Below are positions 11,145 through 23,447 of a stretch of 64,000 nucleotides of DNA, in pieces. Both the position numbers and the translations under genes were made by a program. The notes beneath the pieces were generated by a model, which worked only from the letters and a program-made list of their open reading frames with translations, did not search any database and was not told the origin of the DNA. This DNA comes from Patella vulgata (lineage: Eukaryota; Mollusca; Gastropoda; Patellidae): positions 8,595,695 to 8,659,694 of the forward strand of contig NC_065880.2 in NCBI RefSeq assembly GCF_932274485.2, in the 5' to 3' direction. Numbering within the stretch: the stretch's first letter is position 1; every line of letters begins with the position of its first letter.

Positions 11145-12136
11145 GTCATGGATAAATGTTGCCCGGACAGCGATGCTTCCATCTACTAATCATCGAATAC
11201 CAACAGCCACGACACAGGAATGGACCCTGGCTACAACCAGTCGTTAGTGTACCACCCGAGGGACTAGATGCTTGTCAGAAATAATATAGGCGTTTATGCA
11301 ATTAAACCTCTCGGTCATTGTCAGGGAAAGTTTCCTCGCTAACTACCTCTTCCAAAGAGATGTGTTGGGTAACACTCATCCGCGGTATCCATAGTAGTAG
11401 GATGGAACGATACCATTAGGATTTGTAACACCGTGGACAACGATTTTTATGACAAAGTGAAATATATCTTGAAGTACAATCTATAATTGCATGCCATGAC
11501 AAATAATACACCCGATTAGATTTTATTACATACTTCGAGAAGGTATTTGTTGAGTAATAAAACCTTCTAGTAGTTTATCGAGGTTCGGGTGCTTCCGGAG
11601 TCCAAAATGGCCGCTTTATGTAAATGAGAATTTTGGGGATAACTAACCCGAACCCTAACCCTTTTTAAAAGACTGAACTTGGGTCTAATTTAGATTTTAC
11701 TTCTCTTAAAAGGGTTAGGTTTAAGAATTTGGGGGAGAGGTTAAGTCTCCACATAAGCACTGACCCAGGATGATGAAAAATTAGTTCGTGATATTTCCTA
11801 GTTTTATTAAAATACATACAATACATTAGATTTATATACAAAGGCGATTTCACTGTTTATTGGTGTTGGTGGCGCTGATGGTCTTCCTTGGGTGGTGCTT
11901 CTGGTATTCTGGTATTATTGTTTCTGAAGAAAAAAGAAAATAAATTTGAGGCTCTCGGGAGAGAGCCACATTAGTGTGTTTCCTACTACGGATTGGATTT
12001 TCTAATAAATCGTGTTTGTTCCACATCACCGGGTTACGGCTAGGGATTCTTATATCTAATTGATTTTAATTAATAACGGTTAGGCATAGGATTTGATATA
12101 TGGTTTGTTTTGGGTCAGGGTGGAGACTGGTCTTAT
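11145..12136. other. No gene recognised; small perfect hairpin
   Basis: Mostly unassigned. At 11950-11967 a perfect 7-bp stem (GGCTCTC/GAGAGCC) closes a GGGA loop, downstream of the Penelope-like fragment on its sense strand. The telomere-like ACCCTAACCC near 11655 is too short to mean anything. Confidence 0.4.
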
Positions 12137-13146
12137 TTAATCTAATTTACTGTGCACTAGGATGTCGTTCAGATTTTTATTTTTAGAATATGCAATTATA
12201 AGTTTCTGTGTGAATATTTTCGGGTGATTTTCTTGGAGATTAGTATAGTGTTTTCTGATGATTTTGGACGCACTTGCTGCTGTTGCGCTAAATGGAACTA
12301 CAAAAGGAGCTATTGCGCTAGCCGTATGAATATTCAAACCTAGGGGGGCTGTTTTTTTCAATTTGTCAATCCAGAATTTTTCTCTTGTTAGCCTAAACGT
12401 TTTAATTTCTTCTGAAGTTTCAAAGTCGCGCTTGGTCTTTTCTATTGGCGTGACAATGAGATCAGAAATGTCATGATTTGGTTGGTTGAAATGAATTGAG
12501 ACAGGTTTGTCTTTTTTGGTGACTATGTCAGACCGGTGACCGTTAATTCTTTCCCTAAGTGCATTTTGAGTCTCCCCTACGTATTGCTTGTCACATTTTC
12601 TGCATGAGATTAGATAAATTATGTTTGAACTACTGCGTGAAAGTTGGTCTAATATTGGGAATTTTGTGCCAGATGTTTTGTTATGGAAATGGTCGGATAT
12701 GTTTAAGATTTTGCATGTTTGACATCTTGGATGGCCACAAATTTTGGTTTTATGTGCTGATTGTATATTATTTGTTTCTTTGGCGGCAATCTCAGCTAGA
12801 GTGTTGTTTTTTATACGTCGTAGATAGCGTTTGGAGTATCCCCTTTCCCTTAGTTTGCTAAATACCAATGTACATGCTGACTCAAAGTCGGTCTTCTGAG
12901 TACATATCCTATGAAAACGGAGAATCTGAGATTTTATGATGCCAGAGAATGTATGTTTTGGGTGAAAGGAGCTTTTGAACAATAACTGATGTATGTCGGT
13001 TTCTTTGAAAAATACTTTAGTTTCCAATATTGGCCTGTGATTTTGGTGTTGTTACTTTTAAAAACGGTAGTATCAAGGAAATCAATTAACGTTAAACATC
13101 TTAACAGAAAAACATGGCGGTTATCAACAAACATGTGGTTACACAT
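12137..13146 (-). mobile_element. Penelope-like element, 3' portion with GIY-YIG endonuclease
   Basis: The main open frame (12137-13027) reads IHQLLFKSSFHPKHTFSGII, then an RT-tail-like region (QILRFHRICTQKTDFESAC), a Cys-rich stretch (CGHPRCQTCK), and the endonuclease signature NIIYLISCRKCDKQYVGET followed by ALRERINGHRSDI. In a second frame just upstream (to 13146) the stretch LTLIDFLDTTVFKSNN matches the end of the Penelope RT thumb. The RT core is missing, so this is a 5'-truncated relic. It lies next to the 3' flank of esterase-like copy 2. Confidence 0.8.
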
Positions 13147-13309
13147 GTATCAAAAATATTCACTAGGACTAATTAATAGCTAAATTCTGGACAAGGATCC
13201 GTTCGAAAGAATGGATGACATAAATGACAAAAAGTGGATTATTGCCGTAACACTTGATATACCATATTTTTACACTATTTGCGTACAAGGGGCGGCCATT
13301 TTGTCCGTC

Positions 13310-13645
13310 CGGCAGTTTTGGTCCGATTTTCACGAAATTCAGGGGACAGGGGCGACGACAATATACGTCCACATTAAAATGTGGGTGTATAAAAACGTCA
13401 ACGCTGACTGATTAATCAATGTCTGACGTCATAGAGTCAAAAGCCGCCCGTGCGACCCCTGGCGTGACCTTCCAGTACAACCAGTCAGATCTCCATGTAG
13501 TGTAGGCCATCGAAAGTATAAAAAAAACGAAACGAAATATAGATCTGTATTTTGATAAGATTAGATCATTTAAATATACCAGATGTTTTTAACTTTTTAT
13601 TCAATCATTGTCTTTTTATTGTTCGTCCGTAAATTTTTATTATTG
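13310..13645 (-). other. 3' flank of esterase-like copy 2
   Basis: Matches the 3' flank of copy 1 (about 4035-4270) in inverted orientation: the AATAAAAAGTTAAAAA region, AAAACGAAACGAAATATAGA, the TACACTACATGxAGATCTGA block and the GTCGTCGCCCCTGTCC block. It marks the outer limit of the inverted duplication. A polyadenylation signal complement (TTTATT, 13636-13641) lies just past the stop codon. Confidence 0.75.
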
Positions 13646-14199
13646 TCACCATTGCCCCTTTCGTTGTAATTCGGCTATATAATGAAGAAAGATTCTGGCC
13701 TTTAACATATTCACAGCTATACCGTGATGGCATCCATCGTGACTGGATACACCGTCAGTCATATTAAACGTATCAAAAACAGGTATTCCTAATTTCTCTA
13801 AACGAGGATTTAGCCATTCATTAAAGTGTAAACTCGGCTTATATAGTTGTAAGGGTAGAAAAGGATTTTTTAAAAGTCCGGGTGCATGAGCTGCTGCCCA
13901 CACGAATTTGGGCCATACAGACTTTTTAGCATTATAATGCTCCAATATTGGATGGATATGATTATTCAGAATCTTTGTATAATTGTAGTTATCTAGGATT
14001 CCTAATCCAAGGACTATCATGGTTCTTGGTTTATCACGCAGATCATCTATAGCTCTATGAATTTCTTGTATCTGTGATGCTTGTGGTCTATAAATGAAGG
14101 TAATATTCACTGAACCATTGCAAACAATAGGGTTCGTCAAGATGTTTTTTTGACAATAGCCATGCATATTTCCCAAGTCGTGACATCTTTTTTTTGGCT
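13646..14199 (-). CDS. Esterase-like copy 2, exon 2 (SGNH/PC-esterase-like, catalytic Asp-His end)
   Basis: The acceptor TTATTTTTTCAG ends at + strand 14200. The exon continues the phase-1 codon as EPKKRCHDLGNMHGYCQ and joins TNPIVCNGSVNITFIYRP, KPRTMIVLGLGILDNYNYTK, SVWPKFVWAAAHAPGLLKNP, GIPVFDTFNMTDGVSSHDGC and HGIAVNMLKARIFLHYIAEL, ending KGQW. The Asp-Gly-Cys-His motif fits the C-terminal catalytic Asp-x-x-His of SGNH/PC-esterase families. With exon 1 the spliced protein would be 400 residues, close to the 396 of copy 3. No stop interrupts it. The first 25 residues have drifted from copies 1 and 3 but keep the two cysteines. Exon 1 is 21 kb away on the same strand; the pairing is supported by intron homology to copy 1. 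Confidence 0.75.
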
Positions 14200-14731
14200 C
14201 TGAAAAAATAACCCCAAATAATTAAGATAGTTATTTATACATATTTGATAATAATGGTTGTTACGTAAGCTAACAGTGAGGCTGATGTCCCCTGCCGCAA
14301 TTCCAAAAAAATAGATGACACATATTAATTAATAGCACATTTATCTTTTTATAAAGTATCGAGCAATCAAACTGATTATCTATCCCAGTCTAAGCAGAAA
14401 ATATCCAGGTACCGTTTTGAAGTACCTGGTAGTAAAACTATACACTAAGTTTCACCACTCTCGAAGTTATCTTGTCCCAAAGCATCGAGCTTTAGCGAAA
14501 ATCGTTAATCATTGAACTCAGTCAGGACATTCACCTAATGAACATGTTTGCATCTATGAGAGTTTTCAAATATCTTTATAATTTAAACTTTTACAATATA
14601 TGGGCACAATAGTGTAGAAAATGTTCACTTGCTTCAGTCTTTTTCATGGTCCTATTTTCGACCTTGCGTTTAGCACCGTTGGGGCTGGGACACGGCAATC
14701 CTTATGCAACCAAATCACAAAAAGATAAAAT

Positions 14732-17055
14732 CTAGTTCTCAAAACGCCAGTTTGTTTTCTGCTTGATTACATCCCTCGGAGTAGGAAATCCATCACCGCA
14801 TCGTCGGTGCGCGCTCAGCATAGCTAGTTCATTTCGTCTACATTCAGACGTGCTTGACCTCAACAACAGTTTTACCCGGCGAAGATCAAAGAAGGATCTC
14901 TCACACGCCACCCTGCCTACGGTAGGTGTGATAAAGATACGGAGAATTCTACGAATGACTGAAAAACTTTGTTTGGAGCACATGTGCAAAGTTTGTATAG
15001 GTGTTCTGTTCGAAGACGTTTGGTGCAGTACCAGCCATTTGGAACAATCAAAGTGCCGTTTCTCCTCAACACTGAGATATTTACTGTAATAGGATAGTAT
15101 GGTTTGCTTAACTTCGTCTGTTAGATGTTGTGTGCTTTCGGGCAGTAGATACTGAGAAGCGTTCCTTCAGTCAGTGTAGTAGTCAATGCTGACTGACCCA
15201 TTTTACCAACATTGGCCCGATTCATTTGACGGCCGGCCACTCTAGGTTTCGATATTGTGGTTCCAGCTGTATCACCAATAACACAGATTCTATGCCAAAG
15301 TTTATCCCAATCACCGTCGCGTCTTCTATCTCGTTCGAGTTTGATATCGTTGTAGGTTGCGACCAGATCACATTCCCGAGACTGGAGATTTTTAGTCACT
15401 GGGGCAAGATAGCTCAATACTTTTTGTACAGCTACCAACCCCACTATGAATTGGGAATCCTCAAGAACGCGTCTATATGTGTAGGCCTTAGTTCTAGCAT
15501 ATCCAGTACTTTGTTTCTTAATTTCAGTTAGAGCATCCAGGGTGGTCACGTAAAGCGGAAACCGTTTCTACTCTCGCCGACCACCGTGTAACGCAGAATT
15601 TTCGCACAGGCTGTTTGTTGGCCCCCCGTTGCAGCGAGGAAATAGATAGATCGTCATCGCGTTCATCGCCTGGACTTTCATTTGTCCATCTATCATCAAT
15701 CATTACCGTCATCCTTTCAACGGTGTCGTCATCGAGTGACTTCCCAGATGCTTCGAAACAATTGCTTTTCGTTTTGCACTGGCCCCCTATAAAGTTAGTA
15801 AGCTTAGTAATAGAAATGGTTCCACTACTGATGTCTTCCGCCTTACTCCAGCCACAGAAGTGGCTCGTCCTACAGAGTTCCTTTGCGCAAGGTTTTTAGT
15901 GAAATCACTACAAAAAGGTTACTGGTCCATAGCTCCCTTAATTTACACATAAACTGACCCAAAACAGTACTGCACCTAGCTTAACATATAATAAATCAAT
16001 TCCTATTGAAATAAAGGTGAAGCCTTACCGCATAATTATATGATTTGATGAAACCCAACTGCTACGCGAAATTTCAACTGGCTGGTGTCATGGCGGCTTG
16101 TGTAAAACGTCATTACAAGAAACATCGCTATGTAAATGTAGAACGCATAACCACAAAGAAAAACTGTTCGGTAAATATGTTAGTGGTCCAGTCTTCACTA
16201 TTTGTCATAGAATTACTTATTTCAATACAAACTGTAATGATATGTATTGACAATTGTGCGTTTGAACCTATTTGAACTTGCGTAAGGATTCTTAGACTGT
16301 ATCAATTGTAAGGTTAAACACACAGTTTAACGTTACAAGTATAGTAACTAGCTTAGTAAGTGTATCAAAAACATTCCGGACGGCGGGTACATTGGTACAG
16401 CTAGACGATATAACCAGATTCAGTACATATGCGCAACAACGGACGTACATCGCATTCGGATACAGACGGATTATTATAACATGTACGCCATTATCGCCCG
16501 AGTTCATACCACTGGCTCCGTCGTAGCTTTGAGAGGGTCATGGTGACTAAGTGCATTGGTCGAGAAAGTTCATCCAGATTTTCCGGCGTGGTCCCCTCCC
16601 CCCCTTGTAAGTGATGCAGGACGGAGGGCCTGGCAGCTGTCTAGTCGTTCGGATGGGACGAAAAACCGAGGCCACGTGTACACATTTGCGTGCACGTAAA
16701 AGATCCCATGACAGTTTGAATTCGATATATGAGTAGGCTGTATTGCCGCTGTCCGGGCAAAATTTCCCTCATAGCACACTGTATGGGGAATGCCCGTTTT
16801 CATTAGCCCAGTTCGGAGCAGAACAGTAGGACGTTAGACTTTCATTTCATTTCGTAGCTTTGGGCTACCATTTTATCCGTATTTAGGCCCCACTCTTGCA
16901 TCTGCTATAGTACGTGCATCCATTTTAGTCAGAGGTACAAAGCCTTTCTCATCGTCATCGTCAAAGTACCTAACACATATTCTCATTTGTTCTATCCCAG
17001 CACAGTCTGTTGATTCATCTGCTTTCAAGCTCCATTCAACATTTATTGCAGACAC
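14732..17055 (-). mobile_element. hAT-superfamily transposase relic
   Basis: Pieces in order on the - strand: NVEWSLKADESTDCAGIEQM (17.0 kb), YPNAMYVRCCAYVLNLVISS (16.4 kb), KFCVTRWSARVETVSAL (15.6 kb), a middle region (15.1-15.5 kb) and the C-terminal dimerisation segment PTVGRVACERSFFDLRRVK (14.9 kb). This is the order of a DUF4371/zf-MYM-like hAT transposase. Frames differ between pieces, stops occur, and a SINE sits inside at 16532-16851. The stretch 15900-16290 between two pieces has no transposase match. Clearly dead; no terminal inverted repeats were found. Confidence 0.85.
16532..16851 (-). mobile_element. SINE family B, inserted in the hAT relic
   Basis: About 320 bp flanked by an 11-bp target-site duplication, TCGTAGCTTTG (16521-16531 and 16852-16862). 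In its sense (-) orientation it ends with GGAGCAGAACAGTAGGACGT and a short ATTTC-type tail. Internal landmarks are CATAGCACACTGTATGGGGA and GCACGTAAAAGATCCCATGA in + strand text. Confidence 0.85.
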
Positions 17056-18359
17056 GATTTTCTTCCTTATTAGACGTTCCGAAATTCCAATTCCTCGTTC
17101 TATTTATTCGGCAGTCAACTAGAGACGATCACAGGCAGAGCAGAAGAGACGCAGAGACCGGCGTAAGGACTCACCCGAGTTCAGCCAATGCCTTGGCAGA
17201 GGGGCAGAATGATGGATTTAATATTGTTAGATTTGTTCCTGCCGTAGACTAGTTCCTACACAATATCATTTTAGGGGCAGTAATTGGCCCCTTAGCGCTA
17301 CTGATCATGTTCTTGTTGTTCTTGTTGGTGGCGCATTTCGAAAAAAAGCCTAAGGCTACGTCAATTCATGTACGATGGACATAAAATTAGCCATGATGGT
17401 TCCTTGGACGATTGTGCCTCAATTGACGGATTTCGCGTTTAGACATGACGTCACAATTCAAAGATGACGTCATACTCATTTTCTGGCCCATAGTACGCTA
17501 CTATTTGTTATATTATGGTTGCACAAGCACCGCGGGGCCGTAGGCCATGTGTTGTATATATTTCTTCTGTGACTGAAACACAGGGTTAAATTTATTTTGT
17601 AATATGCTCTACTGATTAAGGTTATAGTTCATGTGATAATTACAAGGTTATTTCTTTTTCAAAATAACGGTGCGCGATTTGATTTTTTCTGAAAAATAAC
17701 AAAATCAAAATAATTAACAACGCTATAGCTTTTCTCCTGGCTTGTATTCGGTCGGATTATAAAGAGAACCATCAATTAGATTTCTCGAACAGCATAAGAT
17801 GGCGGCGGACGTCACCTGACAACAATCAGCCTATCGTAAATTACAACTTCGAAGAAATATAAACCTGTATTACGCGCAGATTATGTCAAGCAAAAGAAGT
17901 AAAATGTAACATTTGCATGGGATTTCGCTTCATCGTATGTTTGTCAATACCAGGAATGGCATTTAACCATTTTTGGACTTACAACCCTATTAGAAATTCA
18001 TTATATCTGTTTGTTGCCATTCTTCGAAAAATCGTTGAATTAGTAACTGGTGATCCTTAAAAATCGTTTTACACATTCCAACTATAATTTTAACACAGAG
18101 ATCTTTGATATGGTTGATCGCAGCAACGATTTGAAGAATCAGTAAGTGACGCAAAATATGAGTTATCCTTACTGTTCTGATGTAGAGAGTGATTTACACA
18201 CAGTCGATTTTCAACTGAAGACGAAGTAGTGTTATACGAGACTGTGAGCTGATATCTGTTCGAAAAGAACTATTCTTAAAAGGGATTGACTGTCATGAGA
18301 TAAGAGAAAGCGATAAAATAAACATGTTTTTATTAATTCTCTACTTATGGTGTAGTTTA
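17056..18359. other. No gene recognised
   Basis: The first 200 bp may hold more of the decayed hAT element. The remainder has no convincing coding region. A short palindrome (TAGGGGC/GCCCCTTA) near 17270-17295 could be a fragment of a terminal repeat. Confidence 0.35.
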
Positions 18360-20392
18360 GTTCCTGTTTAATTTATGCTCCTGTTTAATTTATGTAGCTG
18401 TTTTATATTTATGTTCCTGATGTAAATAAATTTTAGTTTTACAGAACTGATATTTAGACTGTTATCACTGCTAATAGTTTTACAGTATCTGTTATTTAAT
18501 ATGATAAAGTTCTCAATAACTTGTATCATATTAAGACCATAATTTATACAAGTAAAATATTTATTTAGATACATCGAACCAATTTGAACTCGATGTCTGC
18601 GAAATCTTTGAACCTCACGTTATTGATCTAAGATATAAACTGTGCTGTCCACTACATATATATACGTACATATTTGTACGTATTTAATTACGGACTAAAT
18701 AATTTCCAGATGTAGTGATAATGCTTTTGATTAAATAGAATGTAATATGAAGGTATACATAAGGACCTGAGACAAGCGGAAAAAAGCAGAGGAGAACAAA
18801 GATCGGCCGTGGCTGAAGGGCGGAATGGTTGTCTTAATGTACCGTGTTAATGTTATTGTTATATTGCTGATGTAGTTTAGTTCCTGTTTGAGTTATGTTC
18901 CTGTTTTATTTATGTTCCTGTTTTATATTCTTTTTCCTGGTGTAAATAAATTTTATATTTGCAAAACTGATATTCAGTTATCACTAATAGTGTTACACTA
19001 ACATTATGCAAAGATTTCGTTCCACTTGGTCTTGGAAACTTTTATGCTTGTTAACCAACATAATATCCAACAAGAAGGTTTAAGTCGTACTGAAATTTTG
19101 GATACCAGCTAATATCTTCCAGTCGCATACTATCTCCAAATCCATCGCGACTTTGCATGCTCTTGGACATACGCCGAAGTGAAGCACTTCATATCGCCAC
19201 TATTATGCGAACAATTAAATATAGAAGACCCGTTACTTCTGAAGGAGGTGCTATGAGAGATTCGACCACTGACACTTTGATCGAATTGAAGAGACTCTTA
19301 ATGGGAAAAAATACTACACATTCCATGGCTGCCGTTCTTTATCAACAGAATGATCTGGCGCCGATAAGAGGAGCCAGTCCGAAGACAGGTGCCCTTTGTC
19401 TGACTACAGCCGAGACGAAGCACTCCGAATCGGCCGCAACTCGCTACACACCGGAAGATACGCCTACGGGGACGAACCCTTTCGCACGACCGAGCCCGTC
19501 CTCCGAGAAAAACAAGTCCTTAATGCGTCAGGCCTCGCTCTTCATCGACGCTTTATTTAACGGTTTTCCATATGCAGACACTGTAAATGTTATGCCGGAT
19601 GCTGCAATGGCAATATATCAAATGATGATATTTAAAACCAATCTGTTGGTTAAATTTATTCACTTAAATATCATTTAGAATATTGGAATTTCGTAAAATA
19701 ACAAAAACACTCTGATTTTAAGTTTCTTTGTGCACTCTTTATATGGTATAAACCATATTTTATTACTCTCTAAATATAATAACTATATTAATCCGTTGCA
19801 ATGGATTATTCAAAATCAAAATCTGTGTTTTTAAAATAAGGATTCCGAAGTTTAGTTAACAAATTACCTTTTAATTGGCACTCTCATGACAATATGATAA
19901 CAATGACGTCACTATTACATCATAATTACGTCATACATGCAAATTTAAAAGTTTTGACCAAAAATATGACCTGGTCACCCATTATTCTTTCAGATGATAG
20001 TAAATGAGTTTCAAGTTTGTTCAGCATCAAAGAACAAGAACCAAAAATCTACCCCTACCCCCCATCAAATCTAGTATAGTTAAAGAAATCCCGACCATTG
20101 GTAAAAGTGCAAAAAAATATGTATTGGGACATGTTGAAAATTTGCCCAAGAACCAGTTTTGAGTTCTGGTGATGTGACTATCAAAAAATATCCAAACTGT
20201 TTTGTTCTACCTCGGGTAGGGGTATCTCGCCATTTAAGCCCGTTTTGGGCCTTGGCCGCTAGCCTAATAGTTTAAGTTCCCGTATTGTTGTTGTATGTAT
20301 GTAACTGTAGCTGTTATATATACCTGATGTAAATAAATCCTATATTTAATTACTAAATTGGTCTACTGTTATCACTAAGATAGTGTTACAGA
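18360..20392 (+). repeat. Three related segments, possible LTR fossils
   Basis: Segments ending near 18488, 18990 and 20392 share TAGTTCCTGTTT-type text, TGTAAATAAATxxTAxATTT, an ACTGATATTxAG or similar run, TTATCACTAATAG and a final GTGTTACA. A polyadenylation signal close to a TGTTACA end recalls the 3' ends of LTR-retroelement LTRs. All are diverged, their left ends are not definable, and no element genes are recognisable between them. An old, broken fossil if the reading is right. Confidence 0.3.
19157..19678 (+). other. Unrecognised 173-codon open frame
   Basis: From 19157 an open frame lies in a locally GC-richer patch (about 19150-19560) between two of the possible LTR-like segments. 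The product is hydrophilic in the middle (GTNPFARPSPSSEKNKSL), lacks a signal peptide or clear domain, and ends in an AT-rich, probably non-coding tail. It may be an exon, an element remnant or chance. I cannot assign a function. Confidence 0.25.
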
Positions 20393-21519
20393 TATCTGTT
20401 ATGGTGCCATCATCCAACGAGTCCCCTGTAGACTTTCAGAACAAAACCCTATTATGTTCTATACTGATCCCTGGATTGAGAGACCCCCTGCGGCGATCAA
20501 AGGCGTACGGGCTCGATAAATGTTAGCGGGCAGAACCTGAAATGCCCCAAAAAATTAAATTAATTTCGGGTTACCAATGGAAGTGCCGCTCGTCTGCGAG
20601 AGACGAAGGAGCAGAGCTTAACGTTTAGGACATCCCCTCCCCCTTAAAGATAATTTGTAAAATATGACGGCCGCAGACACGATTTAAATATCTGGGTCAA
20701 TAGACGTGGTGTAGAAAATTCTAGGTACATTATTGGCAATAGGAGGGATTTCTTGTTATGACTTGTTTGTGGTATAGGACGGGATTTATTTTTTTAATTA
20801 TAATCACAATGTTACACAATAAATTATACCCCTCTCCCTACTGAGAATTGTAATTAAAGAACGTAATGATATCTTAGTTTATATTATGTCTGTAAATCTA
20901 CCTTGGAGGTATGTGCAACCGTATGACACCTTAAATTTATTAATATGATTATTTCTACAAAGATCCAATTATAGTCTTTATTTACACACTGTTAACCAGC
21001 CATTGGTGTTTTAATGTCAATACATCATATAGTTTATTCAGTTCGACGTAAGATTTAAAATGAATAGATACAGTTGGTTTAACTTGAGTGTAGATATCAA
21101 TCATCTTAGTTGCATATATATCTCCTTGCAGTTGCATCATATACCATTTGTTATGTTCATATTGTCTTACGTATTTGTCAACATCAAGGTGAGCTTGTTC
21201 TATTGTTCCATTTGTCTATTCAGATTTGTTCAAATCAACGCGGTACTGGCATTTTTCCGATAAGACCGGCGATAATCTCGTAAGATTTGACTTTTACTAT
21301 GTCTTTTAAATGGATGTCGATGTCTTTGAATTAAAGGTCACCGTCGAGTGCAGAAATCATGAAACACGCCGTCGTGGGATTTGTTGGGCCTGTCTCTCCC
21401 ACAAAATTGATGAAAATTACAAGCCGGAAAACGCGTCTTCTTACTACGTAGTTCAGACGTCAATACAGCAGCCTGAAAGTGGTGCATTAAATCAACAAAT
21501 CAATCAACCAGGCTGTTGT
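20393..21519. other. No gene recognised
   Basis: AT-rich, no clear repeats. An open frame at 21310-21621 (103 codons, with CRNHETRRRGICWACLSHKI) runs into a dispersed repeat, so only its first 70 codons could be unique. No family is recognised. Confidence 0.35.
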
Positions 21520-21790
21520 CGTTGCATTCACATGTCACCAGAAATTTCACTGATGAAACAAATATGCCCAAAACCCATGTCGCGCTTAGAGCAGCGTGGC
21601 GATACACACTTTTTATTTTAATTACACTGATTTTAAATGTCTTATCCATAAGTCAATTTAAAGAAATTTCGATTCCAGAAATATTGATGATACAAGTTAA
21701 TGATCGATGACCGAAAACTGTCACAAATTCCGGAATGGCTCTAGACCAAAAAGTCATGGAATTTCGAGCACTTTATTTTGCCGGCTACAC
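21520..21790 (+). repeat. Dispersed repeat, second copy at 29690-29950
   Basis: Shared text includes ATGATCGATGACCGAAAA, TCCGGAATGGCTC and TCATGGAATTTC. Both copies are in the same orientation, and the first is followed directly by a SINE B. Ends and nature are unknown. Confidence 0.65.
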
Positions 21791-22068
21791 ATTGGCATTA
21801 CGGCCTACTCTCTCTTATATCGAATTCAAAACTGTAATGGGAACCTTAATGTGCACGCCAATATGTGCACGGGATTTCGACTTTTCGTCCCATCCCAGCG
21901 ACTATAAGTTGCCCCTTGCCAGGTTTTCTGTCCTGCACCACTGACAAGGGGTACCAAGCCGTAAACTCCCGATGAACTTTCTCGTCCAACGCAAGGATCA
22001 AACACTGAACCCCCAGGTAAGCAAGCCAACGTCTTATTCAATGAGCCACCGTGTCTCCTAGCTATAGA
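21790..22068 (-). mobile_element. SINE family B with tRNA-like head
   Basis: Read on the - strand it starts with GGTGGCTCATTGAATAAGAC (A-box-like) and GTGTTTGATCCTTGCG (B-box-like), then the family body with GGATGGGACGAAAAGTCGAA. This is the copy that best shows the 5' head. The 3' tail is lost where it meets the neighbouring dispersed repeat. Confidence 0.7.
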
Positions 22069-22483
22069 TGAACGCTGATGTACAGTTTCAGTTTGGGTGA
22101 AGATGTGTTCTTTTATAGAAATTGTACAGCGGTTCGTGGTTTCCAACAGTTTTCCAAGCGCAGTTACAATACAATTTGATAATGACGTCACAATGAGAAC
22201 GACGTAATTCCGTCACAATGAGAACGACGTAATTCCATCAAAATGACGTTACGACGTCATAATAAGGTCGTAGGTAAAAAAAATTGTTGGCATTTTTGAA
22301 CTCGCGAGTATCGATTTCCTATAGGCAGTTAATACATTAATACATTTATTTACACTAAAGTCAACCGATTCGGAGATTTCAGCTATTTTCTGGTGTTAAC
22401 TATAGGGCAATATCGCCTGTCTACTTGTACTTGTCTTTGTTGTGGATTTTACGAACTCAATCTATCGAATGAAGAGAAAATAA

Positions 22484-23290
22484 ATGGAAATTATGCCTGA
22501 CCAGAAAGAAATGGATATAGAGGTTGAAATTGAAAATGGTAGTATAAAGTCCTAGCTTAATAAGATATGTAAACGGCTAGATAATATCGAAGTGCATATG
22601 GAAAAGATTGATGACATTCAACTTTCTTTGCATAACATTTGTACAAAAGTAGCAAACCTTGAAACTATTATTCTACAAATTCAAGTAAAAAGTCAAGAAT
22701 TAGAAAGTACTACTCGGAGAATTAACAACATGTGTTAAGAAGCTCACCAACAAATCACTTTAAACAAAGAACAGATTAAGAGTATCCAAGTGCAAGTGAA
22801 CTCATGTATTGAAATCTTCCCTTCAGTCATAGACGACATTACAACCCTGATTAAAGATCGCGGTGAAATTAAAGACACACTATTAGATCTACAGTGTAGA
22901 TCAATGAAAAACAATCTAGTTTTTAATGGTTTAAGAGAACCAAATCCGAAGACACTGAAGCTAAATTAAGAGATTTTCTCAACCGTGAATTAGGGATACG
23001 CCATTGTGTGGAATTCGGCAATGTGCACAGATTTGGCAAAATCATGAATGGTAAACATCGCCCGATCGTAGCACGTTTCATCTACTACAATGATCTCAGA
23101 GAAATAAAGAAACGTGGATACAAACTTAAAGGTACGCCTTACGGAATCGGTGAACAATTCCCTGTAGGTATCCAATAGAGGAGGAAACAGTTATACCCCA
23201 TAGAAAGACGCTTTCTGTGGTCAGAACACCGCACACGTCTCGTAAGAGATAAGCTTTTCATAGACGGCCGGCTATACGCAGATGAAACCA
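22484..23290 (+). mobile_element. LINE ORF1 relic (L1/Tx1-like)
   Basis: An ORF1-like reading starts at MEIMPDQKEM (22484) and shows a coiled-coil stretch (KICKRLDNIEVHMEKIDDIQ), then an RRM-like region (DLQCRSMKNNLVFNGLREP, GKHRPIVARF, GTPYGIGEQFPVGIQ). This is the layout of L1/Tx1-type ORF1 nucleic-acid-binding proteins. Stops (for example TAG at 22553) and a frameshift break it. Its 3' part is interrupted by the MITE at 23291-23447. Confidence 0.7.
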
Positions 23291-23447
23291 GGGGCCTGTT
23301 TCACGAACTTTTAACTAAGATAAAATCCAAATTTTAGTAATTTGATTGGATAATATTAGATTGATTTTAGTGCTTAGCCAATCAAAATTGAAGTATCTAC
23401 TAAAATCTGGATTTTATCTTTAGTTAAAATTTCGTGAAACAGGGCCC
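23291..23447. mobile_element. 157-bp foldback MITE inside the LINE
   Basis: The ends are inverted: GGGCCTGTTTCACGAAC at the left, TTTCGTGAAACAGGGCCC at the right. The arms continue as TAAAATCCA/TGGATTTTA and GATTGG/CCAATC, so nearly the whole element folds back. No coding capacity. Confidence 0.85.

Noticed and set aside
11645-11662. Telomere-like CCCTAACCC text
   Set aside because: Under two repeats long; expected by chance.
12252-12275. CTGATGA in the Penelope-like fragment
   Set aside because: No stem II or GAAA follows, and it is antisense to the element.
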